A stretch of 64,000 nucleotides of DNA, taken from NCBI RefSeq assembly GCF_050589605.1, contig NZ_JBNGOO010000007.1. One strand, written 5' to 3'. This document shows positions 39,269 to 48,115 of this stretch, one piece after another. Within the stretch, counting starts at the first letter, position 1; every line of letters starts with the position of its first letter. The translations under genes and the position numbers were made by a program. Origin of the DNA: Granulosicoccus sp947495035 (GTDB lineage Bacteria; Pseudomonadota; Gammaproteobacteria; Granulosicoccales; Granulosicoccaceae). Below the pieces are notes generated by a model, which did no database searches, had not been told where the DNA came from, and worked only from the letters and a program-made list of their open reading frames with translations.

Positions 39269-41299
39269 ATGAGCAACGGAATCCGACTGGCGCTTGCGAG
39301 CTTGTACGGCGTCAGCAAATCATTCAAGGCCAATACCCAGCCCCGATCGCTCTGGTGGTCGGTGCCGGGGTGGGCGTGCGCTTGTGCATTGCTGCTGTTC
39401 GTGGCCACCCATGCCATGCAACTGTCGGAAGAGCGCCTTCTGACGCAGGACGCCGAACACACGGCTCTGCAATACGCCGATTTCATCGCGCAGATCGTGC
39501 CTGATCTGGACCGTCTGTTCGCTCATGGGGAATTGAGCGCACAGGCGCAGGAAGTGTTGCAACGCAATACGCGACTGGGTGACGTGTTTCGCTACAAACT
39601 GTTCGATTCCAATGGCCAGCTGTTGCTGACATCCGATGAGATCGACTCGCTGAAGCCGCTCACGGCAACGTCCACGGTACAGCTCGTGACCCAGCCTCAT
39701 GACACCGGCAACCCCTACGTCAGTGATATCGTGCTGGGTGGCAAGAACCATATCGAGCTGGCCGATGGCCGTGCAAAACCTGACAGACCCGATCTCTATT
39801 CCGAAGCCTACGTGCCGCTTGCAGGCCCTGATGGCATTCTTGGCGTTATCGAAGTCTATGTCGACCAGAGCGCCCGGCAACTGCGTATTGCATCAGCATT
39901 CACCAGAATCGTCACCACGGTCATCGGCCTGTTTCTGCTGGGCGTGCTGGGTCTGGCCTGGCAGATCTGGCAACGCCAGTCAGACCGCCGACGCGATGAG
40001 GAAAAAATCCGCTATCTGGCCGAGCATGATGTCCTGTCCGGAGCGCTGAACCGAGCCAGTTTCGAAAGTGTGCTTGTCGCCACTGCGCGGGCCGCAGAGG
40101 TATCAGGGGAAGGCTTTGCCATCCACTGCATCGATCTCGATCGATTCAAGGAGATCAACGATACGCTGGGGCATTCGGCTGGCGACGAAGTATTGCGCGG
40201 TGTGGCATCCAGGCTGACCGCCCTGCACCGACCGGGGGATGTCCTGGCAAGGCTCGGCGGTGACGAATTCGCCATCCTGCAGGCCGCTCTGAACAGCCCT
40301 CGAGATGTAGAAGCCCACGGACGTCGCATTGTCAAGGCGCTGTCCCGCCCCATGGATGTCGCAGGCAACAGAGTTCCCTGCGGTGCCAGTGTCGGTGCCG
40401 CCTGTTTCGGTATCGACGCCACTGAAATCAGCGACCTGTTGCACAAGGCCGATCTGGCGATGTATCGGTCCAAGACATCCGGGCGCGGGCGCTTCAGCTT
40501 CTATGACGAAACACTGGATCAGGAGCTCGAGGAACGTCGCCTGCTGAGCATCGACCTCCGCACTGCGCTTGCCGATGAAGCACTCAGCTTGCATTACCAA
40601 CCATTGTTCGATGCATCCGGCAGTGATCGGGCTGTTGGTTACGAGGCCCTGATGCGCTGGCATCACCCGGTTCGTGGCAACGTCCCGCCATCGGTGTTCA
40701 TCCCTCTGGCAGAAGAGTGTGGAGAAATCGTCGCGCTGGGCACCTGGGCCATCAAGCAGGCCTGCCGTGATGCGGCCCAGTGGAACGATCATGCCCGCGT
40801 TGCAGTCAACCTCTCCGCTGCACAGTTCCACGCAGACACCGCGGATGTCGTTGGTATCGTGGAAAATGCCCTTTCATCGACGGGTCTGGCCCCGCAACGA
40901 CTCGAACTGGAAATCACTGAATCACTGCTGATCAGTGACCCGGAGAAGGTGCTCGACAGCCTCAACCGGCTGTCCGGACTGGGCGTACGGATTGCCATGG
41001 ACGATTTCGGTACGGGTTACTCCAGCCTTTCCTATCTGTGGCGATTTCCGTTCAACAAGGTCAAGATCGACAGAGCCTTCGTCAACGAATTGGAAAGCGA
41101 AGGCAAGGTCTCACTGGTCGTCGCATCAATCATCACGCTGGCTCACTCGCTGGGCATGCGAGTCAATGCGGAAGGCGTGGAAACAGAACAGCAACGAAAC
41201 GCGCTGCGTGAACTCGGCTGCGATGAGTTGCAGGGATTTCTGCTGGGACGACCAGAACCACTGGACAACGATAGCGAAAACGAGCAAAAGGCCGCCTGA
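39269..41299 (+). CDS. GGDEF-EAL cyclic-di-GMP protein with periplasmic sensor
   Basis: 676 residues. Membrane helix ACACALLLFVATHAM (about 35-50), a periplasmic sensor of about 150 residues, second helix VTTVIGLFLLGVLGLAW (about 213-230). GGDEF domain: DLDRFKEINDTLGH and LARLGGDEFAIL, an intact active site, with no upstream RxxD I can see. EAL domain: GYEALMRWHHP, LEITES, MDDFGTGYSSLSYL, KIDRAFV and NAEGVET, all intact. Both enzymes therefore may work, making and degrading c-di-GMP under control of the sensor. Starts 172 bp after the NUDIX gene; separate transcript likely. Confidence 0.92.
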   Translation: MSNGIRLALASLYGVSKSFKANTQPRSLWWSVPGWACACALLLFVATHAMQLSEERLLTQDAEHTALQYADFIAQIVPDLDRLFAHGELSAQAQEVLQRNTRLGDVFRYKLFDSNGQLLLTSDEIDSLKPLTATSTVQLVTQPHDTGNPYVSDIVLGGKNHIELADGRAKPDRPDLYSEAYVPLAGPDGILGVIEVYVDQSARQLRIASAFTRIVTTVIGLFLLGVLGLAWQIWQRQSDRRRDEEKIRYLAEHDVLSGALNRASFESVLVATARAAEVSGEGFAIHCIDLDRFKEINDTLGHSAGDEVLRGVASRLTALHRPGDVLARLGGDEFAILQAALNSPRDVEAHGRRIVKALSRPMDVAGNRVPCGASVGAACFGIDATEISDLLHKADLAMYRSKTSGRGRFSFYDETLDQELEERRLLSIDLRTALADEALSLHYQPLFDASGSDRAVGYEALMRWHHPVRGNVPPSVFIPLAEECGEIVALGTWAIKQACRDAAQWNDHARVAVNLSAAQFHADTADVVGIVENALSSTGLAPQRLELEITESLLISDPEKVLDSLNRLSGLGVRIAMDDFGTGYSSLSYLWRFPFNKVKIDRAFVNELESEGKVSLVVASIITLAHSLGMRVNAEGVETEQQRNALRELGCDELQGFLLGRPEPLDNDSENEQKAA

Positions 41300-41407
41300 G
41301 TCGAATCGCGGGAATCCTCAATTGCAGGCAAGCCACTGGTAAACTGCGCGCAGTCAGGATCCTCTCCTGAGCAGCAGGCTTTCACCGTGGTACCAAAGGC
41401 AAACTCC

Positions 41408-41698
41408 ATGATCAGGCATATCGTTTTCTTCACCGCCAAACGCAAGGAAGACTTGCAGGCAATATACGACGGACTTTCACTGCTGAAGGAAATTCCCGAT
41501 TGCCTGCATTTCGAAGTCGGCGTGAATACACGAGAGGATCCGATTTCCCAGAGCAAACCGGATTTCGTGGTGTATGGCGAATTCGAATCGGATGCGCAGC
41601 TGACAGCGTTCAAGCAACACGTCAATTACCAACGTTCGATAGAGCTTGTCAGACCGCTCAGAGACATGCGTATCGCGGCCGACTTCGATGCGGCCTGA
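41408..41698 (+). CDS. Dabb (stress-responsive alpha/beta barrel) protein
   Basis: 96 residues. MIRHIVFFTAK and the paired FVVYGEFESDAQLTAFKQHVNYQRSIELVRPL follow the Dabb pattern of a dimeric ferredoxin-like barrel; the His of RHIVFF and H of KQHVNY are the conserved positions. Function of bacterial members is unknown; some cleave or bind polyketide-like substrates. Start at the second ATG (41408) to match the family. Confidence 0.8.
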   Translation: MIRHIVFFTAKRKEDLQAIYDGLSLLKEIPDCLHFEVGVNTREDPISQSKPDFVVYGEFESDAQLTAFKQHVNYQRSIELVRPLRDMRIAADFDAA

Positions 41699-41860
41699 AA
41701 GAGGCAGAACACTCGTCGAGCACAGCGCAGTCACATCATGACCGCTGATCGGCATCACACCGACACGACATCGGCACGCTGGTAGCACGACTTCCTTCGC
41801 CCCACCGGCAAACGGCACATGGCCGCTGCCGGCAGGTTTCTGCGGTATCTCGTCAGCGCA

Positions 41861-43429
41861 TCAGATCGATTTTGACTTCATCGCTTCGGCAATGTAATCC
41901 GCCTGCCGAATCGCCAGGCTGACGATCGTCAGTGTCGGATTTTCCGCAGCCCCTGTGGTGAACTGACTGCCATCTGACACAAACAGATTATCGATGTCGT
42001 GTGACTGACCGAACTTGTTGACCACACCAAGGGCAGGATCGGCGCTCATGCGGTTGGTCCCGAGATTATGCGTGGATGGATACGGAGGTGTGGGGTAGGT
42101 TTGCGTGGCGCCGACGGAATCGTACAGTTCCATCCCCTTCCTGTAGGCATAGTCACGCATCGCAATATCGTTCGGATGGTCGTCGAAATTGACATTGGCC
42201 ACCGGCATGCCGAACTGATCCTTGGTATCCGACAGGGTCACCGCATTGCTCTCCTGCGGCATGTCTTCACCAACCAGCCACATGCCCGCCATGTTCTCGT
42301 AACTATCCATGGCGGCGGTGAATTCCCGTCCCCAGGCACCCGGATTCAGGAAGGCGGCCATGAACGGCACACCCAGAGAGAGCGTTTCCATCTCGAAACC
42401 GCCGACAAACCCGCGGCTGGGATCAAGTCGAGCCTCGTCGGAGATGATCCCTGCCATGGTGGTTCCACGATACATGTGGACGGGTTTGTCGAACACGGCA
42501 TAGACCGAACCTGTCATGTGACGCATGTAGTTCTTGCCGACCTGACCAGAGGAATTCGCCAGGCCATCCGGAAACATGGATGATGCGGAATTGAGCAGCA
42601 ATCTCGGGCTTTCTATCGAATTGCCCGCCACACAGACGACCCTTGCCTTCTGCAATTGCTGATTACCATCGGCATCCTGGTACAGCACACCACTGACCTT
42701 GCCGTTGTCATCGTGTTCGATTTTCAGGACATGCGCCTGCTCTCGCACTTCCAGTTTGCCCGTTGCTTCCCCCTTGGGAATCTCGGTGTAGGCGGTTGAC
42801 CACTTGGCTCCCATCTTGCAGCCCTGGAAGCAGAATCCCAACTGGCGGCAGGCGGCACGATCATCGCGCGGCTCGGAATTGATGGCCATGCGCCCTGAGT
42901 GACATTCCTTGTAGCCCAGTTTGTCCGCACCGGCTTTCATCACCTTGAAATTGTTGTTGCCGGGCAACCCGGGAATATCGTTGGTTCGCGTCACCCCCAT
43001 CTTGTCTTCGGCCTTGGCATAGTAGGGCTCGAGCTCTTGCAGGGTGACCGGCCAGTCAAGCAGATTGGCGCCAGCGACATCACCGTATTCCGTTTTCGCT
43101 CTGAATTCGTGATCCTGAATGCGCAGGGACGCGCCTGCCCAGTGCACGGTGGAGCCGCCCACCGCCTTCACGATCCAGGCCGGCAGATTGGCAAAATCCC
43201 TGGAGACTCGCCAACTTCCGGAGGTAGTGCGCATATCGGTCCAGGCCAGTTGCCCGAAGCTTGCCCACTCATCGTTGATGTAATCTGCCGGCAGGTGTCG
43301 TGCCCCGGCCTCCAGGGCAACAACATCGATTCCTTTCTGTGCCAGTTCGTTTGCCAGGGTACCGCCACCGGCACCCGTACCAATAATGACGACAACACTG
43401 TCATCATCTAGATCATATGGAGCTGTCAT
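41861..43429 (-). CDS. GMC-family oxidoreductase (flavoprotein large subunit)
   Basis: 522 residues. VVIIGTGAGGGTLANELAQKG (FAD dinucleotide motif), GGSTVHWAGASLR (GMC signature region), then CVAGNSIESPRLLLNSA and, at the C-terminus, HNLGTNRMSADPALGVV, FVSDGSQFTTGAAENPTLTIVSLA with the catalytic His/Asn positions. This is the large-subunit type found with gluconate-2-dehydrogenase subunit 3. It has no signal of its own and would be carried through Tat by the next gene's product. In a monooxygenase locus it is the prime candidate for oxidising the alcohol product. 94 bp downstream of its small subunit. Confidence 0.88.
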   Translation of the reverse strand: MTAPYDLDDDSVVVIIGTGAGGGTLANELAQKGIDVVALEAGARHLPADYINDEWASFGQLAWTDMRTTSGSWRVSRDFANLPAWIVKAVGGSTVHWAGASLRIQDHEFRAKTEYGDVAGANLLDWPVTLQELEPYYAKAEDKMGVTRTNDIPGLPGNNNFKVMKAGADKLGYKECHSGRMAINSEPRDDRAACRQLGFCFQGCKMGAKWSTAYTEIPKGEATGKLEVREQAHVLKIEHDDNGKVSGVLYQDADGNQQLQKARVVCVAGNSIESPRLLLNSASSMFPDGLANSSGQVGKNYMRHMTGSVYAVFDKPVHMYRGTTMAGIISDEARLDPSRGFVGGFEMETLSLGVPFMAAFLNPGAWGREFTAAMDSYENMAGMWLVGEDMPQESNAVTLSDTKDQFGMPVANVNFDDHPNDIAMRDYAYRKGMELYDSVGATQTYPTPPYPSTHNLGTNRMSADPALGVVNKFGQSHDIDNLFVSDGSQFTTGAAENPTLTIVSLAIRQADYIAEAMKSKSI

Positions 43430-43523
43430 GTTCTGTGTTCTCTAGGTCAGGTTGGAGTATCGGGTTGCGTTTCGCTGGACCCGTTGCATGTCAGTGAAAA
43501 GTTCTGTCCGGCGTCCGCCGCCT

Positions 43524-44102
43524 TCACAGCCAGTTCACATCATCAAAGCCACGCGCCAGATAACCTCCCTTTTCAAACGAAGATCCTTCATAGCCCAGAA
43601 TCGACCAGACTTCCGGCTGGTTGTACAGACTCACTACAAGTCCGCCCCGGATATTCTGAAAGAAGGCCTCTCCCTCCATGGCTTCCAGAATGGCTACTCG
43701 GTCCTTTTCCCAACCAACGCCCACATACGATTCATGTCCACCGGATCTGGCCATTTCATTCAGTCCGGCGATTCCGGATTCGATCAAGGCCTTGTAGTCT
43801 GCATCTTCCGCCGCCCTGGCATCATGCCCCTTCACCGCGACCGCGTAGAGCTCGTCGCCGAACCGGTCGTGCGGATAGATATCTCTTGCCATCTGCACCA
43901 ACGTTGCCATCACCTCGGGTGACAAGGCCTTGGTTTCCAGCGCCCAGGCCGCATTACTGGCGGCAAGAAAACCATTACCCAGCATCAGGCTGCCGCTGAT
44001 GCCCAATCCTCTCTTCAGCAGCTGTCGGCGTGTCATCTTTCCGGCCGTTGGGGCGTTTACACGGACAAACTGCATGGTCTGACTATCAGGTATACCCACC
44101 AT
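43524..44102 (-). CDS. Tat-exported gluconate-2-dehydrogenase subunit 3-family protein
   Basis: 192 residues. Twin-arginine signal MTRRQLLKRGLGISG near residue 22, then a mature domain with ARDIYPHDRFGDELYAVAVKGHDA, FFQNIRGGLVVSLYNQPEVWSILGYEGSSFEKGGYLARGFDDVNW, the family's C-terminal signature. It forms a complex with the GMC flavoprotein. ATG at 44102 has GGAGGA seven bases upstream and decides the start over GTG at 44108. No cytochrome c subunit gene is present here, so the electron acceptor is encoded elsewhere. Confidence 0.85.
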   Translation of the reverse strand: MVGIPDSQTMQFVRVNAPTAGKMTRRQLLKRGLGISGSLMLGNGFLAASNAAWALETKALSPEVMATLVQMARDIYPHDRFGDELYAVAVKGHDARAAEDADYKALIESGIAGLNEMARSGGHESYVGVGWEKDRVAILEAMEGEAFFQNIRGGLVVSLYNQPEVWSILGYEGSSFEKGGYLARGFDDVNWL

Positions 44103-44135
44103 CTTCACTCCTCCTGTTGTTATCGGTATTGCGCT

Positions 44136-44531
44136 CTACTTGAAACGACCATGACGCTGCAGGACTTCGATGTCATAGCCATCGGGATCCTTGATGAAGA
44201 AGAACCGGGCCAATAGTGCACCTTCATGATCGAAGTCAACGATGTCCCGAGGCGTCATGTCCAGGCTCTTCAGGCGCGCGTGCTCGGCATCCAGATCATC
44301 CACGCTGACAGCCAGATGACCATAACCATTGCCCAATTCATATGGCACTTTCTGCCCCTTGTTCACGGTCAGTTCGAGTTCGAAATCGGTCTCCTCACTT
44401 CTCAGATATACCAATGTGAAGGTGTCAAAGTCCAGCCTGTCGAAAACCGTCAGACCGAATGCCTGCGAATAGAAGTCCAGTGATCGCTGCTCATCCAGCA
44501 CGCGAATCATGGAATGAATTGCCTTTGCCAT
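44136..44531 (-). CDS. Glyoxalase I-like VOC protein
   Basis: 131 residues. HSMIRVLDEQRSLDFYSQAFGLTV, the LELT strand, YGHLAVSVDDL and FFFIKDPDGYDIEVLQR match lactoylglutathione lyase, with the four metal ligands (His6, a Glu in ELELT, His of GYGHL, Glu of IEVL) in place. Converts a hemithioacetal of methylglyoxal and glutathione, or a relative. Its place between the chaperonin and alcohol dehydrogenase genes suggests handling of a reactive carbonyl made during alkane/alkene oxidation, which is inference. Confidence 0.85.
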   Translation of the reverse strand: MAKAIHSMIRVLDEQRSLDFYSQAFGLTVFDRLDFDTFTLVYLRSEETDFELELTVNKGQKVPYELGNGYGHLAVSVDDLDAEHARLKSLDMTPRDIVDFDHEGALLARFFFIKDPDGYDIEVLQRHGRFK

Positions 44532-44626
44532 GAATAGTCTCTGTTGAACGGACAGTCTCCCGTCCGCACTTGCATTCTGCGCAGTACCGACTGGCCTGCG
44601 CGCCTGATGGAGTCAGCCAGCCCTAC

Positions 44627-46264
44627 TCAGGGACGGCCCAGCAACTCCGCTCCGCCACCCAGCGCTGGCCCCGCCGTGGGATCGGCCTCACCTTCCTCAA
44701 GATCAGCAATCAGTGTCTCGGTGGTCAGTATCAGAGTGGCTACCGAGGCCGCATTGAGAAGAGCGCTGCTGGTCACTCTGACCGGGTCGATGATGCCGGC
44801 AGCAAACATATCGACGAATTCACCTGTGCTTGCATCGTATCCCTGCCCCGATGCTGCGTTTGCCACTTCGGCCATCACCGATTCAGAATCGGCTCCGGCA
44901 TTGAAGGCAATTCTTTCGAGTGGACGCGTCAGGACGGAATGCAACAGATCGATGCCGGTTCGTACATCACCCGTATGGCTCGACAGAGCATCTTTCAGCA
45001 CGCCACCAATCTGTGCCAGAGCCGTTCCACCTCCTGCCACCACACCATCCTCGGCAGCGGCCTGAACCGCGCATAGCGAATCCTCGATCAGTTGGATCTT
45101 GCGCTTCTGTTCTACCGGTGTGAATCCGCCAACGCTGATGACGGCCATGCCACCTGACAACCTGGACAACCGCTCGCGCAACTTGTCCTGATCGATATTC
45201 GGTGGTGCTGCATCGTGCTGGCGCTGGACCTGCGCACGCCGTGCCTTGATGCTCGAGGCATCACCATTGCCTCTGACAATGCTGGTAAACGAGGAACTTG
45301 CGATAACTCGGTCCGCGCCACCGAGTTGCGCCAGTGTGACATCGCCGACCTTCCTGCCGAGGTCTCTGGCGATGACCTCGCCACCCGTCAGTATCGCAAG
45401 GTCATCCATCATGGCAGTACGCCAGTGGCCGTATTCCGGCGGATGAATGACCAGGTATTTTCCTGCACCGCCATTGTCCATCAGGGAGACGATCACCGAG
45501 GGCGCTATCTCCTCGGCGATGATCAGCAGCGGCCGACCTTCCTGGTGAGCGATTTCCCTGGCCCTGTACAGATCATCGGGATCCAGTATCTTGTGATTGG
45601 TCATGAGAATCAGGGGGTTCTCCAGCACCGCTTCCATCTTCTCTTCATCCGTCACCATGTGATGAGACAGATAGCCCCGGTCAAAGGACATCCCTTCAAC
45701 CACATCCAGTGTGGTATCCACCGTCACGGAGTAATCGGCACTGATGACCCCCTCCCGGCCCACCTGTCGATAGGCCTCGGCAACCAGAGCACCCAGATCC
45801 GGATCGGTTGCCGCGACCCTTGCCACCGCACTCAGGTAGTCCGGGTTGTCGTCACAGGCTCGAGCGGTTCCCGCCAGTTCGCCAACGACCAGCTTGACCG
45901 CAATATCGATACCTTTGCACAGATCCACCGGTCTGACGCTGCCGTCGGCAACAAGCACACCTTTCTGTATCAGTGCATTGGCCAGAACCATGGCCGTGGT
46001 CGTGCCATCGCCAGCCACTTCATTGGTCTGCATGGAGACCTCTCTGACGACCTGTGCCCCCATGTTCTCGAACCTGTCAGACAGTTCGATTTCTGCAGCG
46101 ATGGAGACGCCGTCACGGGTGATCACGGGTGTCCCTATGGGACGATCCACCATGGCATTGAGCCCCTTGGGCCCCAGTGTCGGCTCGACTGACGCTGCCA
46201 GTTGCGCTACCCCTTTTGCAAGTGCACGCCGTGCGTCGGAGCCGTGAAGAAGTAACTTTGCCAT
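44627..46264 (-). CDS. mimG: GroEL-like chaperonin of the monooxygenase operon (MimG type)
   Basis: 545 residues, full-length chaperonin. GVAQLAASVEPTLGPKGLNAMVD, TRDGVSIAAEIEL, NEVAGDGTTTAMVLA (ATP site) and VAGGGTALAQIG are present; the C-terminus is ELLGRP with no GGM tail, and many usually invariant positions differ, so it is not the housekeeping GroEL. In propane monooxygenase operons a specialised chaperonin (MimG/PrmG) is needed to fold the large hydroxylase subunit; the place right after mimD fits that role. Ribosome site AAGGA is far (12 bases). Confidence 0.88.
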   Translation of the reverse strand: MAKLLLHGSDARRALAKGVAQLAASVEPTLGPKGLNAMVDRPIGTPVITRDGVSIAAEIELSDRFENMGAQVVREVSMQTNEVAGDGTTTAMVLANALIQKGVLVADGSVRPVDLCKGIDIAVKLVVGELAGTARACDDNPDYLSAVARVAATDPDLGALVAEAYRQVGREGVISADYSVTVDTTLDVVEGMSFDRGYLSHHMVTDEEKMEAVLENPLILMTNHKILDPDDLYRAREIAHQEGRPLLIIAEEIAPSVIVSLMDNGGAGKYLVIHPPEYGHWRTAMMDDLAILTGGEVIARDLGRKVGDVTLAQLGGADRVIASSSFTSIVRGNGDASSIKARRAQVQRQHDAAPPNIDQDKLRERLSRLSGGMAVISVGGFTPVEQKRKIQLIEDSLCAVQAAAEDGVVAGGGTALAQIGGVLKDALSSHTGDVRTGIDLLHSVLTRPLERIAFNAGADSESVMAEVANAASGQGYDASTGEFVDMFAAGIIDPVRVTSSALLNAASVATLILTTETLIADLEEGEADPTAGPALGGGAELLGRP

Positions 46265-46384
46265 ACAATTCTATAATCCTTGAAGGTTCTGGAACGATCG
46301 GGCAATTTCCGGGTGAGTGGTCGGCACCGACCCGGACGCCCTCGAAGTCTGCGGGCAGTACGGACCTTCCGCCCGGCGGGATTC

Positions 46385-46412
46385 GGAATCTTCCCCGCCG
46401 GGGAAGTATTCC
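46385..46412 (-). other. Intercistronic hairpin between mimD and mimG
   Basis: CTTCCCC-gcc-GGGGAAG (46390-46396/46400-46406) extended by GGAAT/ATTCC with one bulged base gives a 12-bp stem. No T-run. Likely an RNA-processing or stability element rather than a terminator. Confidence 0.55.
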
Positions 46413-46493
46413 GGACTTGCCTTATGCACGAAAGGTCCGACTCCTGTCTTCAACCCTGTGGGTTGTGTCCTCGACTCGGTGCAGCACTGAGAG

Positions 46494-46865
46494 TCATTCG
46501 ATGTACTCGAACATGTCCTCCATGTTGCCGTAGAGAATGATGGTGTTCTCATCCACTCTCACCATGCGCCCATAATGCGTGGAGGTGTTGACTTCGAAGG
46601 TTTCTGCGGTCATCTCCCGACCGAGGAATTCGCTGATCTCATCCATCTTGAACACCAGCTTGCCCTCTCCATCAACACGAATCGTCGCCGGGTTATGGGT
46701 GATGGTGACATTCGGATCTTCATCCATGAATTCGGCAATGGCACGAGCCTCCACCGAGTCATTCATGGTCACACCGCATTGATGCGAAATCGTCTGATCA
46801 AACTTGATGTCCTTCATCGACTTGAAGACATTCTGGTTTGTCGAATTACGCGCTGTCTCTGACAT
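46494..46865 (-). CDS. mimD: Monooxygenase coupling (effector) protein MimD
   Basis: 123-residue MmoB/DmpM-type regulatory protein. FDQTISHQCGVTMNDSVEARAIAEFM, VTITHNPATIRVDGEGKLVF and GREMTAETFEVNTSTHYGRMVR follow the family's fold of two beta sheets. It binds the hydroxylase and tunes O2 activation and gating; it has no cofactor. GGAG eight bases before ATG. Placed directly after mimC (17 bp gap). Confidence 0.9.
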   Translation of the reverse strand: MSETARNSTNQNVFKSMKDIKFDQTISHQCGVTMNDSVEARAIAEFMDEDPNVTITHNPATIRVDGEGKLVFKMDEISEFLGREMTAETFEVNTSTHYGRMVRVDENTIILYGNMEDMFEYIE

Positions 46866-46882
46866 GGGAATACTCCGTGGAT

Positions 46883-47947
46883 TTAGCGGCTGAGGCCGAG
46901 TTCGTTCAGAATCTGATCGAGGCGTTCATGCGAGATGGCCTTGACGTCCTGGAATGAAACAGGTTTGGAATGTGCCTGAGACCAGATCGGTTGCAGATTG
47001 TCCGCAGCCTTCTCTGCCAGCGCAGAATGCTTGTCGACCCAGGATTGAAAGACTGCCTTGTTGTGCTCGGCATGCTTTTCATCGTTGATCAGTACGAACA
47101 TGAGATCGATGGTATTGGCCAGATTGCGCTCGTAATCCGCCTCGGCGGCCGAGATGACTGCCGGTGTCAGAAAATCATTGTTTGCCGCAGCGGCCTGCAT
47201 CAGGAAGCCGGATCTGAACAGCTCCCCCACCAGTGGTTCGAAGATGATGTTGATGGCAAAGTACTGCTCCAGGTAGTCCTCCGCCCCCATGATGGATTCG
47301 ACGGCCTCTCGAGTGCCCTGCCAGATAGGATCTTCAAGCCAACTCTTCTTGCCCAGTTCATCATCCCAGCCTTCGATATCCATGCCGATTTCCGCCAGGT
47401 ACAGGGTGATGTCCTGCGACAGGCGCAATTTGTACGATGAATTGGTCAGAGTGGCATTGTTGATCATCTGCGTGTAGCCGTAACGCTGCGCCTGCATCAG
47501 AGAAGTACCCAGCCCGAACTCGGCATGTTTCCAGGCCCCCATATGCACTTGCAGAATCTTGTTCCAGCTCCTGTCAAAGGCCTTGTGGGCACCGGCCTTT
47601 CGGGCATTGCTGACCACTCCCTGCACCATCGTCTCGATCTTCGCCTGACGCTGGTAATGGGTTCGTTCCCATTCCTGATCGGGAGCGCGATATTCATGCC
47701 AGTTGGAACTTCTGGCTGCCGTATCCTCCTTGCGGTAGGCACCACCACCCTTTCCGCCTTCGAACTCGATGATCCAGTTCTGGATCAGATAGCGGTCCGG
47801 GTCAGGTTGAACATCCACCGTCACATCTTCGTAGTGTGTCGCGCGCTTTCCCCTTGGTTCGAAGTAGTTGTATTTGCGGCTGCCCGAACCGACAAACTTC
47901 GCGGCACCGGCGGCTCCCGAACCGACTGAACTGGATGTAGCTACCAT
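46883..47947 (-). CDS. mimC: Monooxygenase hydroxylase small subunit MimC
   Basis: 354 residues, all-helical beta subunit. Recognisable segments: YFEPRGKRATHYEDVTVDVQPDPDRY, LIQNWIIEFEGGKGG, HMGAWKHAEFGLGTSLMQAQRYG, INIIFEPLVGELFRSGF, and VLINDEKHAEHN in place of a di-iron site, which small subunits lack. ATG at 47947 is preferred to the GTG at 47959 because GGAG lies six bases before it. Forms the (alpha-beta)n hydroxylase with MimA. Separated by 168 bp from the mimB stop, a region with no gene. Confidence 0.88.
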   Translation of the reverse strand: MVATSSSVGSGAAGAAKFVGSGSRKYNYFEPRGKRATHYEDVTVDVQPDPDRYLIQNWIIEFEGGKGGGAYRKEDTAARSSNWHEYRAPDQEWERTHYQRQAKIETMVQGVVSNARKAGAHKAFDRSWNKILQVHMGAWKHAEFGLGTSLMQAQRYGYTQMINNATLTNSSYKLRLSQDITLYLAEIGMDIEGWDDELGKKSWLEDPIWQGTREAVESIMGAEDYLEQYFAINIIFEPLVGELFRSGFLMQAAAANNDFLTPAVISAAEADYERNLANTIDLMFVLINDEKHAEHNKAVFQSWVDKHSALAEKAADNLQPIWSQAHSKPVSFQDVKAISHERLDQILNELGLSR

Positions 47948-48115
47948 GATTTTCTCCACTGGGTATTGTTTAAGGTGACCAACCTGAGCCGTATGCAGAT
48001 CGACGCTTCATCAGCAGGCTCTCCACGAACGCAATTCCACAGCAGGGGCGGTCTTGCGCTGCCGAGGATCCGGCGTCCTGCCAGATGACCCAGGTCAGGA
48101 ACAAACACGTGTTTT

